50,367 nt of DNA from Candidatus Baldrarchaeota archaeon. Its GTDB lineage: Archaea; Asgardarchaeota; Baldrarchaeia; Baldrarchaeales; DXJG01. Of this stretch, positions 29,084-38,647 are shown piece after piece. Position numbers and translations under genes: made by a program. The notes under the pieces are model-generated. The model had not been told where the DNA came from. It ran no database searches and saw only the letters and a program-made list of their open reading frames with translations. The DNA lies in NCBI GenBank assembly GCA_016840485.1, contig JAEOSG010000002.1, positions 1 to 50,367 on the forward strand, written 5' to 3'. The stretch's first letter is position 1, and each line of letters begins with the position of its first letter.

Positions 29084-29329
29084 TTAAGGCATAATTATTG
29101 ATGGAAGTTTTAAGGTGGCCAGAAATTTAATTATTATTGCTAAAATGACGCCATAAAGGAGCAATCGTTTACCCCCATTTGGGTCAAAACGAGAAAACCA
29201 CATAATACAGCCAATAACGATGGTTATGATTGCAGCAATGTTTCCAATGAAAATCAAGACCCTCAATATTTCTTCAAATCTACTTGCAATATATTCCATA
29301 AAGTATTGGGCATCCTTTTCCATTAACAC
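29084..29329 (-). CDS. 81-aa two-TM membrane protein, VirB2/TrbC/CedA1-like topology
   Basis: IGNIAAIITIVIGCIMWFSRFDPNGGKRLLLYGVILAIIIKFL: two hydrophobic helices joined by a short basic GGKR loop. Confidence 0.5.
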   Translation of the reverse strand: MLMEKDAQYFMEYIASRFEEILRVLIFIGNIAAIITIVIGCIMWFSRFDPNGGKRLLLYGVILAIIIKFLATLKLPSIIMP

Positions 29330-29655
29330 GTTTAACCCATTTATCTAATTTAGATCAAAATATTTAAACCACAACACCAAAATACCTCTGAGTAGACCCA
29401 TCAGTATTGAAGTATTTCAGCGAACGGAAGGAACTATTGATAATAAAAAGTTTTACTACAAGGATGATAATCCGAAGAGGACTATACGAGTAATGAAATT
29501 GAGTTAAAAGACTAATTATGTTTCTTCTGCTAGGGATAAAATTCTTGAAAGTTATAAGAACTGAATAGATGGAATATATTTTAGACAAAAACACAAAGCC
29601 CGTCGGTAAATATATCAAAGAACATTCATGGGGCGTTTCGCTGGGAGGTTAGAAA

Positions 29656-30588
29656 GTGTCGTGTTTGAATCATGTCCTACAAATTATTGATGTTTTAGAT
29701 GACCCAAAAGTATCGGGTGGAAAAATAAAGGAAATATTAGTTGAACATGGAGTCGAGAGCGTTGAAATAATTCCTTTATCTGGGCCTAAGGGAAAGACGG
29801 ATTTCGTGAAAATCATTATCCCTGGAAGGAATGGAAAAGAAAAAAATGGAGATGCACCAACCCTAGGCATAATTGGCAGACTAGGTGGAGTGGGCGCTAG
29901 ACCGGAAATAACTGGGATAGTTTCTGACGCTGATGGAGCTATAGTAGCCCTTGCATGCGCGATAAAACTTGGCGAGTCTCAAAAAAGAGGGGATATTTTA
30001 GAGGGGGATGTTATAATAACTACCCACATCACGCCAAGTGCACCTACAAAACCCCATAAGCCAGTACCTTTCATGGATTCTCCAGTAGACATTATGGAAA
30101 TACTAAAACATGAAGTTGATCCAAAAATGGATGCAATTTTATCGGTCGACGCTACAAAGGGTAATAGGGTCATAAAGGTACATGGGTTTGCAATAACACC
30201 AACGGTAAAAGACGGCTGGATATTAAAAGTAAGCGACGACCTAATTAATATTTACGAGAGAGTAACAGGAGATATAGTCTCCGTCGTTCCAATAACCATG
30301 CAAGATATAACTCCGTACATTGACAATATCTATCATATCAACAGCATAATGCAACCTTGGCTAATGACCAGCGCACCAGTCGTAGGTGTTGCAACTACAG
30401 CAAGAGTCCCCGTTCCAGGGTGCGGAACGGGAGCAAACTATGTCTTAGGATTGGAACAAGCAACTAGATTTTGCGTAGAAGTAGCAAAGGAGTTTACTAG
30501 TAGAAACTGTAAGTTCTATGATGAAGAGGAATTCAAAAAACTTACAAAACTATACGGAGATATGAGTAAAATCTTCAGAAAAATCTAA
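29656..30588 (+). CDS. DUF1177-family protein
   Basis: GRLGGVGARPEITGIVSDADGAIVALACA...VPVPGCGTGANYVLGLEQATRFCVEVA. Confidence 0.8.
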   Translation: MSCLNHVLQIIDVLDDPKVSGGKIKEILVEHGVESVEIIPLSGPKGKTDFVKIIIPGRNGKEKNGDAPTLGIIGRLGGVGARPEITGIVSDADGAIVALACAIKLGESQKRGDILEGDVIITTHITPSAPTKPHKPVPFMDSPVDIMEILKHEVDPKMDAILSVDATKGNRVIKVHGFAITPTVKDGWILKVSDDLINIYERVTGDIVSVVPITMQDITPYIDNIYHINSIMQPWLMTSAPVVGVATTARVPVPGCGTGANYVLGLEQATRFCVEVAKEFTSRNCKFYDEEEFKKLTKLYGDMSKIFRKI

Positions 30589-30676
30589 AACAACAACCCT
30601 CCATCCTAGGTCGATTTAAGCTACCCATCTAACAAGGTGAATAGAAATTACGCATATAGAGAAAATAAAAGTTGGT

Positions 30677-31324
30677 ATGGTCACAATTGGACAATCACCG
30701 AGAAATGATGTAACTTCGGATATTAAGGATATTTTGGGGTCAAAAATCGAAATAATAGAATGCGGCGCACTAGACGAGCTAACCCTAGAAGATGTAAAGA
30801 AACTTGAACCAAAAAAGGGAGAATACGTTTTAGTGACGCGTTTACGTGATGGTACGCAAGTAAAAGTTGGCAGGAATAAAATAATTCAAAGAATACGGGA
30901 GTGCATCCGAAAAATTGAGAACTACGTTGATATAATTGTACTTCTCTGTACAGGAGAATTCCCGGAAATAAATTCAAAAAAACCCTTAATTAAGCCTTCA
31001 ACTCTCCTCTATAATGTTGTATTAGGACTGTTACCAAAGGGAAAGCTAGGAATACTCATACCCTCACCAGACCAAATAAAAGAAGTAGAGGACAAATGGA
31101 AAAAAAGTAAACTAAAGCTTATAGTCAAAACTTTGTCTCCATATATGAGCGAGAATGTTAAGAATGTAGCAAATGAATTTCGGAAAGAAAACGTAGATAT
31201 GATAGTTTTAGATTGCATAGGCTACGGAAAAGAAATTGCTAGAATAATTAAAGAAGCAACAAATAAGCCAGTTCTTCTCCCAAGAACACTGTTAGCAAGA
31301 ATTATAAGGGAATTATGTGAGTAA
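30677..31324 (+). CDS. AroM-family protein
   Basis: VTIGQSPRNDVTSDI...ECGALDELTLEDV...YVLVTRLRDGTQVKVGR...LLCTGEFP. Confidence 0.85.
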   Translation: MVTIGQSPRNDVTSDIKDILGSKIEIIECGALDELTLEDVKKLEPKKGEYVLVTRLRDGTQVKVGRNKIIQRIRECIRKIENYVDIIVLLCTGEFPEINSKKPLIKPSTLLYNVVLGLLPKGKLGILIPSPDQIKEVEDKWKKSKLKLIVKTLSPYMSENVKNVANEFRKENVDMIVLDCIGYGKEIARIIKEATNKPVLLPRTLLARIIRELCE

Positions 31325-31616
31325 AACTTGTTTTTGTTCAATCCCATGTTAATCAAAAATCATGCCAAAAAGTTCGTAGTATTTGATGTAAACTTAGTTA
31401 CATCCATAACTTCTCTCATGATTTGTTTATTATACCCGTAGATATCTCTTTACCCCAAATTGGACCGTTATGAGAATCCTACATTTGAAAATCGAATATT
31501 TTAGTATTTTGGTAACATACCTACATTTACTATGCTTAAAAGCTAGTAACTAAAACTAATTTCAATGTGATAATCTGTTTATGATTCAAAGTAAAAGTAA
31601 ATTTATGGTAAAGTAG

Positions 31617-33059
31617 TTATCCTGTGTACTTGTAGCGTCCTGTTTTTCTGGCCCACTCGATAGTTTCTGGGTCTATTCGTTTCATTTCTGCTGGCTCTAT
31701 CATAGATAGCAAGTCCCATGCTAGGTCCAGAGTGTCATCAAATGTTCTATTTTCAAATTCGCCTTGGTTTATAAATCGTCTTTCAAATTCATCTGCAAAT
31801 TGTAGAAACTTTCTATCTCTTTCGGTCAAAGCTTCTTCACCCACTACTTCGACGAGTTCACGTAAGTCACAGCCTTCACTATAAGCATAATAAAGCTGGT
31901 CGCTTACTTCTCTATGGTCAAATCTTGTAAGACCTTCGCCTATTCCTTCTTTCATTAGTCTAGAAAGACTGGGACGAGGATCTATTGGCGGATAGATACC
32001 CTTACGATGGAGAGCTCTATCAAGAATAAGCTGCCCTTCTGTTATATAACCGCTAAGATCAACTACAGGATGCGTGATGTCGTCGTGCGGCATTGTGAGG
32101 ATTGGCATTTGAGTAATTGTTCCCTTTCGGCCATGAATTCTTCCTGCTCTTTCATATATTGTAGCAAGGTCAGTATAAAGATAACCCGGATAACCACGAC
32201 GCCCAGGCACCTCTTCTCTTGCCGCTGAAATTTCTCGCAATGCCTCTGCATAATTTGTGATATCTGTCAATATAACCAATATATGATAGTCTTGAGTATA
32301 TGCTAAATATTCCGCTGTCGTTAGGGCAATTCGTGGAGTTATAAGCCTCTCTATAGCCGGGTCGTTTGCCAGATTCAAAAACAATACTGTGTGTTCCAAT
32401 GCCCCTGTTTCCTTAAAGTTCTGATAGAAATATGTTGCTTCTTCTTGAGTGATGCCCATAGCTGCAAACACTATAGCGAATTCTTCCTCTTTTCCAGGGA
32501 CTGTTGCCTGTCTTGTTATTTGCGCTGCTATTCTATTGTGTGGCAATCCGCTGCCCGAAAATAATGGCAGTTTTTGCCCCCTTACTAGTGTGTTCATGCC
32601 ATCTATTACCGACAAACCTGTTTGTATTGGTTCTCGAGGATATTCTCTTGCATAGGGATTTATGGGTGATCCGTGGATATCCCAGTAGTCTTCTGGTATT
32701 GGAGGTGGCTGATGATCTAACGGTCGACCTGATCCGTCAAGCACACGGCCCAGCAAATCTGTAGAGACTGGCAGTTTCAGTGTAGTCCCGGTGAATCTCA
32801 CAGTAGTTTTAGACGTATCCAATCCATGGGTTCCCTCGAATACCTGAACTACGGCAAAGTTTTTTGTAACTTCTAACACAGTTCCACGACGTTTTTCACC
32901 ATCTGGAGTCTCTACCTCTACTACTTCCCCATAAGCTACATCTCTAATCTTTTCTATAAAGAGTAGAGGTCCTGCTACTTCTGTCACGGTTTTATACTCG
33001 ATCTTTGTGTGAGGATCTTCAACTATTTGCTTTGCAAGGTTACGACTATGTTCTGACAA
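31617..33059 (-). CDS. atpB: A/V-type ATP synthase subunit B
   Basis: [16 protein letters not shown]..., [34 protein letters not shown]. Confidence 0.96.
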   Translation of the reverse strand: MSEHSRNLAKQIVEDPHTKIEYKTVTEVAGPLLFIEKIRDVAYGEVVEVETPDGEKRRGTVLEVTKNFAVVQVFEGTHGLDTSKTTVRFTGTTLKLPVSTDLLGRVLDGSGRPLDHQPPPIPEDYWDIHGSPINPYAREYPREPIQTGLSVIDGMNTLVRGQKLPLFSGSGLPHNRIAAQITRQATVPGKEEEFAIVFAAMGITQEEATYFYQNFKETGALEHTVLFLNLANDPAIERLITPRIALTTAEYLAYTQDYHILVILTDITNYAEALREISAAREEVPGRRGYPGYLYTDLATIYERAGRIHGRKGTITQMPILTMPHDDITHPVVDLSGYITEGQLILDRALHRKGIYPPIDPRPSLSRLMKEGIGEGLTRFDHREVSDQLYYAYSEGCDLRELVEVVGEEALTERDRKFLQFADEFERRFINQGEFENRTFDDTLDLAWDLLSMIEPAEMKRIDPETIEWARKTGRYKYTG

Positions 33060-33382
33060 AGGGAATTCACCTCATAAATGTGTACATAATCCCGACGCCA
33101 TCTAACTATGTATATGCATGCAGAATGTTCTTAGCAATACCATAAATAAATATGTTTGGTTAACATGCATATGATGAATATTTTTCCTAGAATCCTTTTT
33201 ATCCAAACGTCCCTTATATTGTGGTATTTAACCTATATTTTCTACATTACTCGATTAAATTTTGAAAACTATTAATAAGTTCTTCTCTTTTTGACCATCG
33301 GCTTTCATCACCTAAAATAAAATTAAGGTGAAACCCTTTTAATACAAAAGTAATGTGAAGTCGCAATTATTTTTCATCTTAC

Positions 33383-34081
33383 TTATGATCTTATTTTAAT
33401 TTTTAAATTATACATCTCGCTTAACTTTCCGACCAGATCGTAAATTACATCATTTTTAGGTGGCTTTAACCATTTTGGAGTATTCTCCGTGGGTCTAAAG
33501 AACTGAATTACCCAAAGAGGTGGGTCTATTTTCGATAATCTTTCAGCAATCTTATGTAGGTCCTCTACAGTTATTATCGGTTCTACCACCGTTGTTCTTA
33601 TCTCGAAGCTCATACATTGGTCTTTCAAAATATTTATTGTTTCCATCACCCTTTCATGAGCTTTCATTCCAGTTATATACTGATATTTCTCTTGTGGAGC
33701 TTTGTAGTCGACCGCCACTTCTGCTATATCAAACTTTAGGAGTTTCCTTACTACTTGAGGCCTTGTACCATTAGTGTCTATTGCAATCCTTTTACCACAT
33801 TCTTGAACAATCTTTGCAGCTTCTAATAATCCTTTTTCTTGTAACGTAGGTTCACCACCAGTAAATTTTACTATTCCAATAGCCCAATTGTTTTTCACTC
33901 GATTCAGAAAATTTTTTCTAGTTAAAGGAATCTCTTGAGTAAACCGAGGATAATTTTGACAATATATACATCGCATATTACAATTTGACAGAAAGTAAAG
34001 AGAGCACGCATCAGTTCTGCAATCTATAAGGCTTAGAGGGATATATGAAAAAATTTTAAGTAAAAATTGTGTAGTTTTCAT
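33383..34081 (-). CDS. nrdG: Anaerobic ribonucleotide reductase-activating radical SAM protein
   Basis: CNMRCIYCQN (CxxxCxxC-type), FTGGEPTLQ; adjacent to nrdD. Confidence 0.9.
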   Translation of the reverse strand: MKTTQFLLKIFSYIPLSLIDCRTDACSLYFLSNCNMRCIYCQNYPRFTQEIPLTRKNFLNRVKNNWAIGIVKFTGGEPTLQEKGLLEAAKIVQECGKRIAIDTNGTRPQVVRKLLKFDIAEVAVDYKAPQEKYQYITGMKAHERVMETINILKDQCMSFEIRTTVVEPIITVEDLHKIAERLSKIDPPLWVIQFFRPTENTPKWLKPPKNDVIYDLVGKLSEMYNLKIKIRS

Positions 34082-34084
34082 GCT

Positions 34085-35941
34085 TTACGCCTTAGAATGC
34101 TTGAGATAAATAGGTTTTATAATTTCCCCATCTAACGTATAGTGTATTCTCCTGAAGAATTCTGCTCTTTTCCCTTCATTCCAGAGACGAACTGGCCTAT
34201 AGTAGCCTACTATTCTACTCCATACTTCAAGAGAGTTTACATGCCCACATGTTGGACATTTTTCGACAATTCCATGCCATAGTCCACCACAATTTCTACA
34301 GGTTGTCACAGTTGGAGTAATGGTCAAATAAGCTATCTTTGTATTTGTAAGAACACGGCGAACAAAATTTTTAAGAGCCTCTATCTCTGGCTTTTCCCAA
34401 AGCCATATATGTGTTACACAGCCCCCTGTGAAATATGGGTGGAACTCCGCTTCTATCCTTATTCGTTCCTGTAGTGGAATTTCCGCATTGTAGGGTACAT
34501 GAGTGCTGTTTGTGTAGTAGTAAGCTCCTGGTTCTCCTTGAACACAAATATTTTTTGCACCAAACTCTTTGATGTCCAACATGGCTAAGCGATAACTTGT
34601 AGATTCTGCTGGTGTTTGCTCTAAATTGTATAGAACCCCGTCTTCTTCCTCGAATTCGTGAAGCTTGTCCAATATATGTCTCAATATTTTCTTTGTCAAT
34701 CTTATACCATCCTGACTGTAAATTGGAACGTTTGCCAAGTTCATGAGACATTCGTGCATGCCTACTATTCCTATGGTGTTGTAGTGGTTGTCATATGTTC
34801 CAAGATATTCTCTTGTAATCGGAAGATCGAAAAACCTGCTTTCCAAGATTTCGTTGAGAAATCTTCTCTTAGTCATCAGTTGTTGCCTTGCTATTTCAAG
34901 GGTTTTATCAAGTCTCACGAAAAAGTCGTCTTCATCTTTTGCTAAATATCCTAGTCTCGGCAGGTTGATGGTTACTACTCCTATGCTTCCAGTTTCATCT
35001 GGAACTGTCCATATTCCACCTGCATGCCTACACAGCCTACCTACATCCGGAAGTAAACGACAACACATAGCAAACCTACTATTCGGATCAATATACTCAT
35101 TCAAATAATTTAAGAAGTAGAAGGAGCCACGTAAAGCCGTCAACTCAAATATCTCATAGGTTAAATCTATATCTCCAATATTCCATTTACGTTCATTCCA
35201 ATCAAAGTTCTTATCAACCCCTATTGTAGGTATGGGAAACGTAAACGGTCTATGCCTGCTGTCACCTTCCTTTAATGTGTCAATTAGCCCGTATGTTGTT
35301 ATCATCGCCTCTTCTATATAATCCCCTAACGTACCATGCTCTTTTCCACCTATTATGGCAGGTCTCTCTTGCTTCTTCCCATTTACACTAAAGTTTAATG
35401 TTACATTTACAAAGGGACTTTGAGAACCAAAACGACTCGGGAAATTAAAGTTAAAAACAAGCCTTTGAATATTTTGTTCTACTTCTTTGGGACTCAATTT
35501 ATCCATATGCGCAAAGGGAGCTAAGTATAGGTCAAAATCTCCAAAAGCTTGTGCACCTGCCCATTCTTGCTGGGAAGTACATATGAAATTTATTATATGA
35601 TCTACAGCCGACGACATATGTTTCGCGGGAGATGCATGAACATTCGGAGTTACTAATCCCTTTCTAAAAAGTTTTTCCAAACTCCAACCAGCACAATAAG
35701 CTATGAAACGCGCAAAAGGTAAATCGTGGATATGTAAATCCCCCCTTAAATGCGCTTCAACTTGTTCCTTCGGGTAACCCTTTGACGAAAATAAGGCATA
35801 TCCTTTGAGAATTTCTTGGGCAACGAATCCAAACAATCCGCTAAACGTTTTAAACGTGTTTGCATTCTCTCTTACAAGCCAAGTCCTTTCAAATAAGTAT
35901 GAATCAACAAGATCTTCTATATTTATTGACGCTTTCCCCAC
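34085..35941 (-). CDS. nrdD: Anaerobic ribonucleoside-triphosphate reductase
   Basis: CRNCGGLWHGIVEKCPTCG zinc site; RIVGYYRPVRLWNEGKRAEFFRR glycyl radical region. Confidence 0.95.
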   Translation of the reverse strand: MGKASINIEDLVDSYLFERTWLVRENANTFKTFSGLFGFVAQEILKGYALFSSKGYPKEQVEAHLRGDLHIHDLPFARFIAYCAGWSLEKLFRKGLVTPNVHASPAKHMSSAVDHIINFICTSQQEWAGAQAFGDFDLYLAPFAHMDKLSPKEVEQNIQRLVFNFNFPSRFGSQSPFVNVTLNFSVNGKKQERPAIIGGKEHGTLGDYIEEAMITTYGLIDTLKEGDSRHRPFTFPIPTIGVDKNFDWNERKWNIGDIDLTYEIFELTALRGSFYFLNYLNEYIDPNSRFAMCCRLLPDVGRLCRHAGGIWTVPDETGSIGVVTINLPRLGYLAKDEDDFFVRLDKTLEIARQQLMTKRRFLNEILESRFFDLPITREYLGTYDNHYNTIGIVGMHECLMNLANVPIYSQDGIRLTKKILRHILDKLHEFEEEDGVLYNLEQTPAESTSYRLAMLDIKEFGAKNICVQGEPGAYYYTNSTHVPYNAEIPLQERIRIEAEFHPYFTGGCVTHIWLWEKPEIEALKNFVRRVLTNTKIAYLTITPTVTTCRNCGGLWHGIVEKCPTCGHVNSLEVWSRIVGYYRPVRLWNEGKRAEFFRRIHYTLDGEIIKPIYLKHSKA

Positions 35942-36096
35942 AGAGCATCCTCTCCTTCATGACTCATTTTATCAAAAAAATTTGATAATTTAGTATACTT
36001 TTCTTGTGTACTTTAGATAATTGTAAGACTTAAAAACTTTCCTACCTGCTTTAATCTTCCACTTATGCACAGTATATAGAAAATGCACAGACTATT

Positions 36097-36765
36097 TTAT
36101 TTGATCTCTAAAAGTTCCTCAATATCTTTTTGTAAATCTCCGAGTTTCGATAAGTCTCCATCCCAATTCTCCAAAACATCTTTATAACGTGCTTCAATTT
36201 TCTTTACGATTTTTGCTATTTTATTTCTCATTTCCTCAGTTGATAAAGTTGTAAACACAGCCATTGTGATTTTTTCTCCTTTTTCAAACACAATTTCTCC
36301 ATCACCGTAGTCTATTTTCTTCAAACCATTTTTAGTCTGTGTTATTTCTCTTATTAATGTTGAAATTCCCGCTAGAGCTCCTGAAACAAGCAATGGATCA
36401 GATGACATGCTATCAAGAATGTGAAAATAAATCGGGGTTCCATCTTCATATATTAAATACACACTTCTAATTTTTGGTTCGCAAAATGTGGTTACGGTCT
36501 TCATTACTTGTTTTTCTCGTAAAGACGTCTTAAGAACTGTAGTATCTTTTAGTATTCTTACCCAAGTTAATACCTTTTCCGCCCTATCACATAGTTGCTC
36601 TTTTAATTTTTCATTGATGTCTTCTCTCTTAGCTATATTTGTAAGAATTTCTGCAGCTTCTAAAGCTTCTCTGGCAGCTTTTCTATATTCTTTTTGTCTC
36701 TCTAATCTTCTTGCTTCTCTTATTTTATGTTTTACTTTTAAAAGTTCTTCCTTTATGGATTGCAT
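36097..36765 (-). CDS. MIT/TPR-like helical N-terminus plus Roadblock/longin-like domain protein
   Basis: EARRLERQKEYRKAAREALEAAEILTNIA helical hairpin; SSDPLLVSGALAGISTLIREITQTKNGLKKIDYGDGEIVFEKGEKITMAVFT Roadblock-like. Confidence 0.5.
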   Translation of the reverse strand: MQSIKEELLKVKHKIREARRLERQKEYRKAAREALEAAEILTNIAKREDINEKLKEQLCDRAEKVLTWVRILKDTTVLKTSLREKQVMKTVTTFCEPKIRSVYLIYEDGTPIYFHILDSMSSDPLLVSGALAGISTLIREITQTKNGLKKIDYGDGEIVFEKGEKITMAVFTTLSTEEMRNKIAKIVKKIEARYKDVLENWDGDLSKLGDLQKDIEELLEIK

Positions 36766-36766
36766 T

Positions 36767-37096
36767 TTATTTTCTTTTCTCCTCTCTTCTACTTTTGAAC
36801 TTTCTAATTGAACTTTCCAATCTAACTAATGCGTGCATAAGTGCGGTTCTTGCATCCCATGCTTTTGAGGAACTTTCGAAGGTTTTGCCTGGTATTGATA
36901 ACTGTGTTTGAATAGAGTATAAAGTTGGGCCTTCACTCTTTTGGTGGAGAACCTGTACACTTATTTTTAGGTAGTTGATCTTATCAAGTAGCTTGTTGTA
37001 TTTTTCTGCTCGTCTAGCAATAAGATCATTTACCTCGATCTTTTCTTCATCCGTAAGAAACTCAAGGCCTTTAACTTGCACAATATACTTATACAA
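36767..37096 (-). CDS. HPF/RaiA-like (ribosome hibernation fold) protein
   Basis: LKISVQVLHQKSEGPTLYSIQTQLSIPGKTFESSSKAWDARTALMHALVRLESSIRKFKSRR resembles a S30AE-type beta-alpha pattern. Confidence 0.45.
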   Translation of the reverse strand: MYKYIVQVKGLEFLTDEEKIEVNDLIARRAEKYNKLLDKINYLKISVQVLHQKSEGPTLYSIQTQLSIPGKTFESSSKAWDARTALMHALVRLESSIRKFKSRREEKRK

Positions 37097-37171
37097 ATTA
37101 ACAACACCTCAACCTACTAATACTGTATCTTCACTCATATCTTTACCGTTACAATTTAATGTTATGGCAGG

Positions 37172-38638
37172 TTATATCAAATGTTGAAGGAAGGAATTTA
37201 CGCTGTATGCAAGGAGAAAAGCTAAAACTGCCAACATCACTTGTAGCTTTACATTCTTATCGACAGTTGCTTTACAGTTTGTATATGTCATAATAACCGC
37301 CGCCATTAGTAAGGGCGTTGCAATTGATAAATTGTTTACGGAGGAAATCGAAAGCTTACCGAAAACAAATGCCGAAGAGTATATTACTATCGGAATTAAT
37401 GATGCCACAAAACCTAGTAGCAAGGCTGAAGCTAAGGTAATAATCTTTGCCTTCAATTGTTGGGTACTTATCAAAGTTTCTCTCTTTCTTTCAAGTATCG
37501 CTTTTTCTCTCAATTTTGCAGCAATCTTAAGAATCTTTTCCCCTGCATCTTTTGAACTTTTCTCTATCATTTTATTAACAATTTTTAATGAAATCGTAGC
37601 AAAAGGATGCTTAAAATTCGTTATGAAATCTGACCATGCGATTCTTAGTGGGACTAGATCAGAATATATCCTCCTAATGATAATATTTAATTTTTTCCTT
37701 GTTTTTTCCGAGACGATTTCAACGGTTTTTGTTAAAGCTCTCTCTGGAGAGTAACCAAGCCCAAGAAATTTACCGTAAACTTCTAGAAATTCGGCGCATT
37801 CTTCTAGCTCACTTAGCTCATTCCCTGCTGTGATCATCCTTTCTAATACAAACGTTCGATAACCTTTGCTTGAAAATATGTGGAAAAGCAGCTGGGTTAA
37901 TGGAACGGTAAAGATAAGCCAGGGATAATCCCAAAACACGTAGATCATGGTTAATAAGAGTGGCAAAAAAGTAGAAATAATTATAGTCAATAAAATCCTT
38001 ATTTCTATTTCTTTATTTACCTTTTCGTACTCGTTTTCTGCTTCTTGAAAATATTTCCCAATGTCAATTGCTTTTTTGTTGATGTTTAGGACAGTTAGCA
38101 GGGCAATTTTAAAATCATTTGAAGGCTGTGTAAATGCGTAATGTAATAGCTGTTTTTCCGGTTTTTGGCCTAAAGAAATCTTAAATAAGATTTCTTTAAA
38201 ATTCCGAGAGATTATTGGATATTTCGAGCTAGAGATACTTTGCAGCGCTTCGAATACCGAACCTATTTCAAGATTTAGCGAAAACTCGTAAAATACAAGG
38301 GGAGCCAAACTAGCTAGAATATTTCTTTCATACTTATAGGTTGAAGTAATGGAATTTTTGATCAAAACAAATATGACACAAAATATAAGAGTGGAAAGTA
38401 CAGTTGCTAGCAAAAGATTCCTTTTTATCAAAAATAAAAAAGAAACAGCTCCGAAAAACAAACCAGACATAAGGGCGGTAGTCATTAGTGCTTCTAAAGA
38501 GAAACCGAAACGCTTCTTTAAATATTTTGACAATTTTTCATCAGGTTTTCCGAATAATTTTCTTTCAATTTTTAATAAAAAGCTGAGTTTTTCAATCTTT
38601 GCTGCAATATACAAGATTAAATTCTTCACTTTTCTCAT
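37172..38638 (-). CDS. TadC/GspF-like (type II secretion F domain) membrane protein
   Basis: Duplicated T2SF-like cytoplasmic domains (LNLEIGSVFEALQSISSSKYPIISRNFKEI; LGYSPERALTKTVEIVSEKTRKKLN) and TM bundles. Confidence 0.75.
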   Translation of the reverse strand: MRKVKNLILYIAAKIEKLSFLLKIERKLFGKPDEKLSKYLKKRFGFSLEALMTTALMSGLFFGAVSFLFLIKRNLLLATVLSTLIFCVIFVLIKNSITSTYKYERNILASLAPLVFYEFSLNLEIGSVFEALQSISSSKYPIISRNFKEILFKISLGQKPEKQLLHYAFTQPSNDFKIALLTVLNINKKAIDIGKYFQEAENEYEKVNKEIEIRILLTIIISTFLPLLLTMIYVFWDYPWLIFTVPLTQLLFHIFSSKGYRTFVLERMITAGNELSELEECAEFLEVYGKFLGLGYSPERALTKTVEIVSEKTRKKLNIIIRRIYSDLVPLRIAWSDFITNFKHPFATISLKIVNKMIEKSSKDAGEKILKIAAKLREKAILERKRETLISTQQLKAKIITLASALLLGFVASLIPIVIYSSAFVFGKLSISSVNNLSIATPLLMAAVIMTYTNCKATVDKNVKLQVMLAVLAFLLAYSVNSFLQHLI

Positions 38639-38647
38639 CTCTTAGTA

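Noticed and set aside
29364-29618. 84-aa ORF MIYLPTGFVFLSKIYSIYS... on the minus strand
   Set aside because: Compositionally like translated AT-rich intergenic DNA; overlaps the region upstream of the DUF1177 gene, no domain
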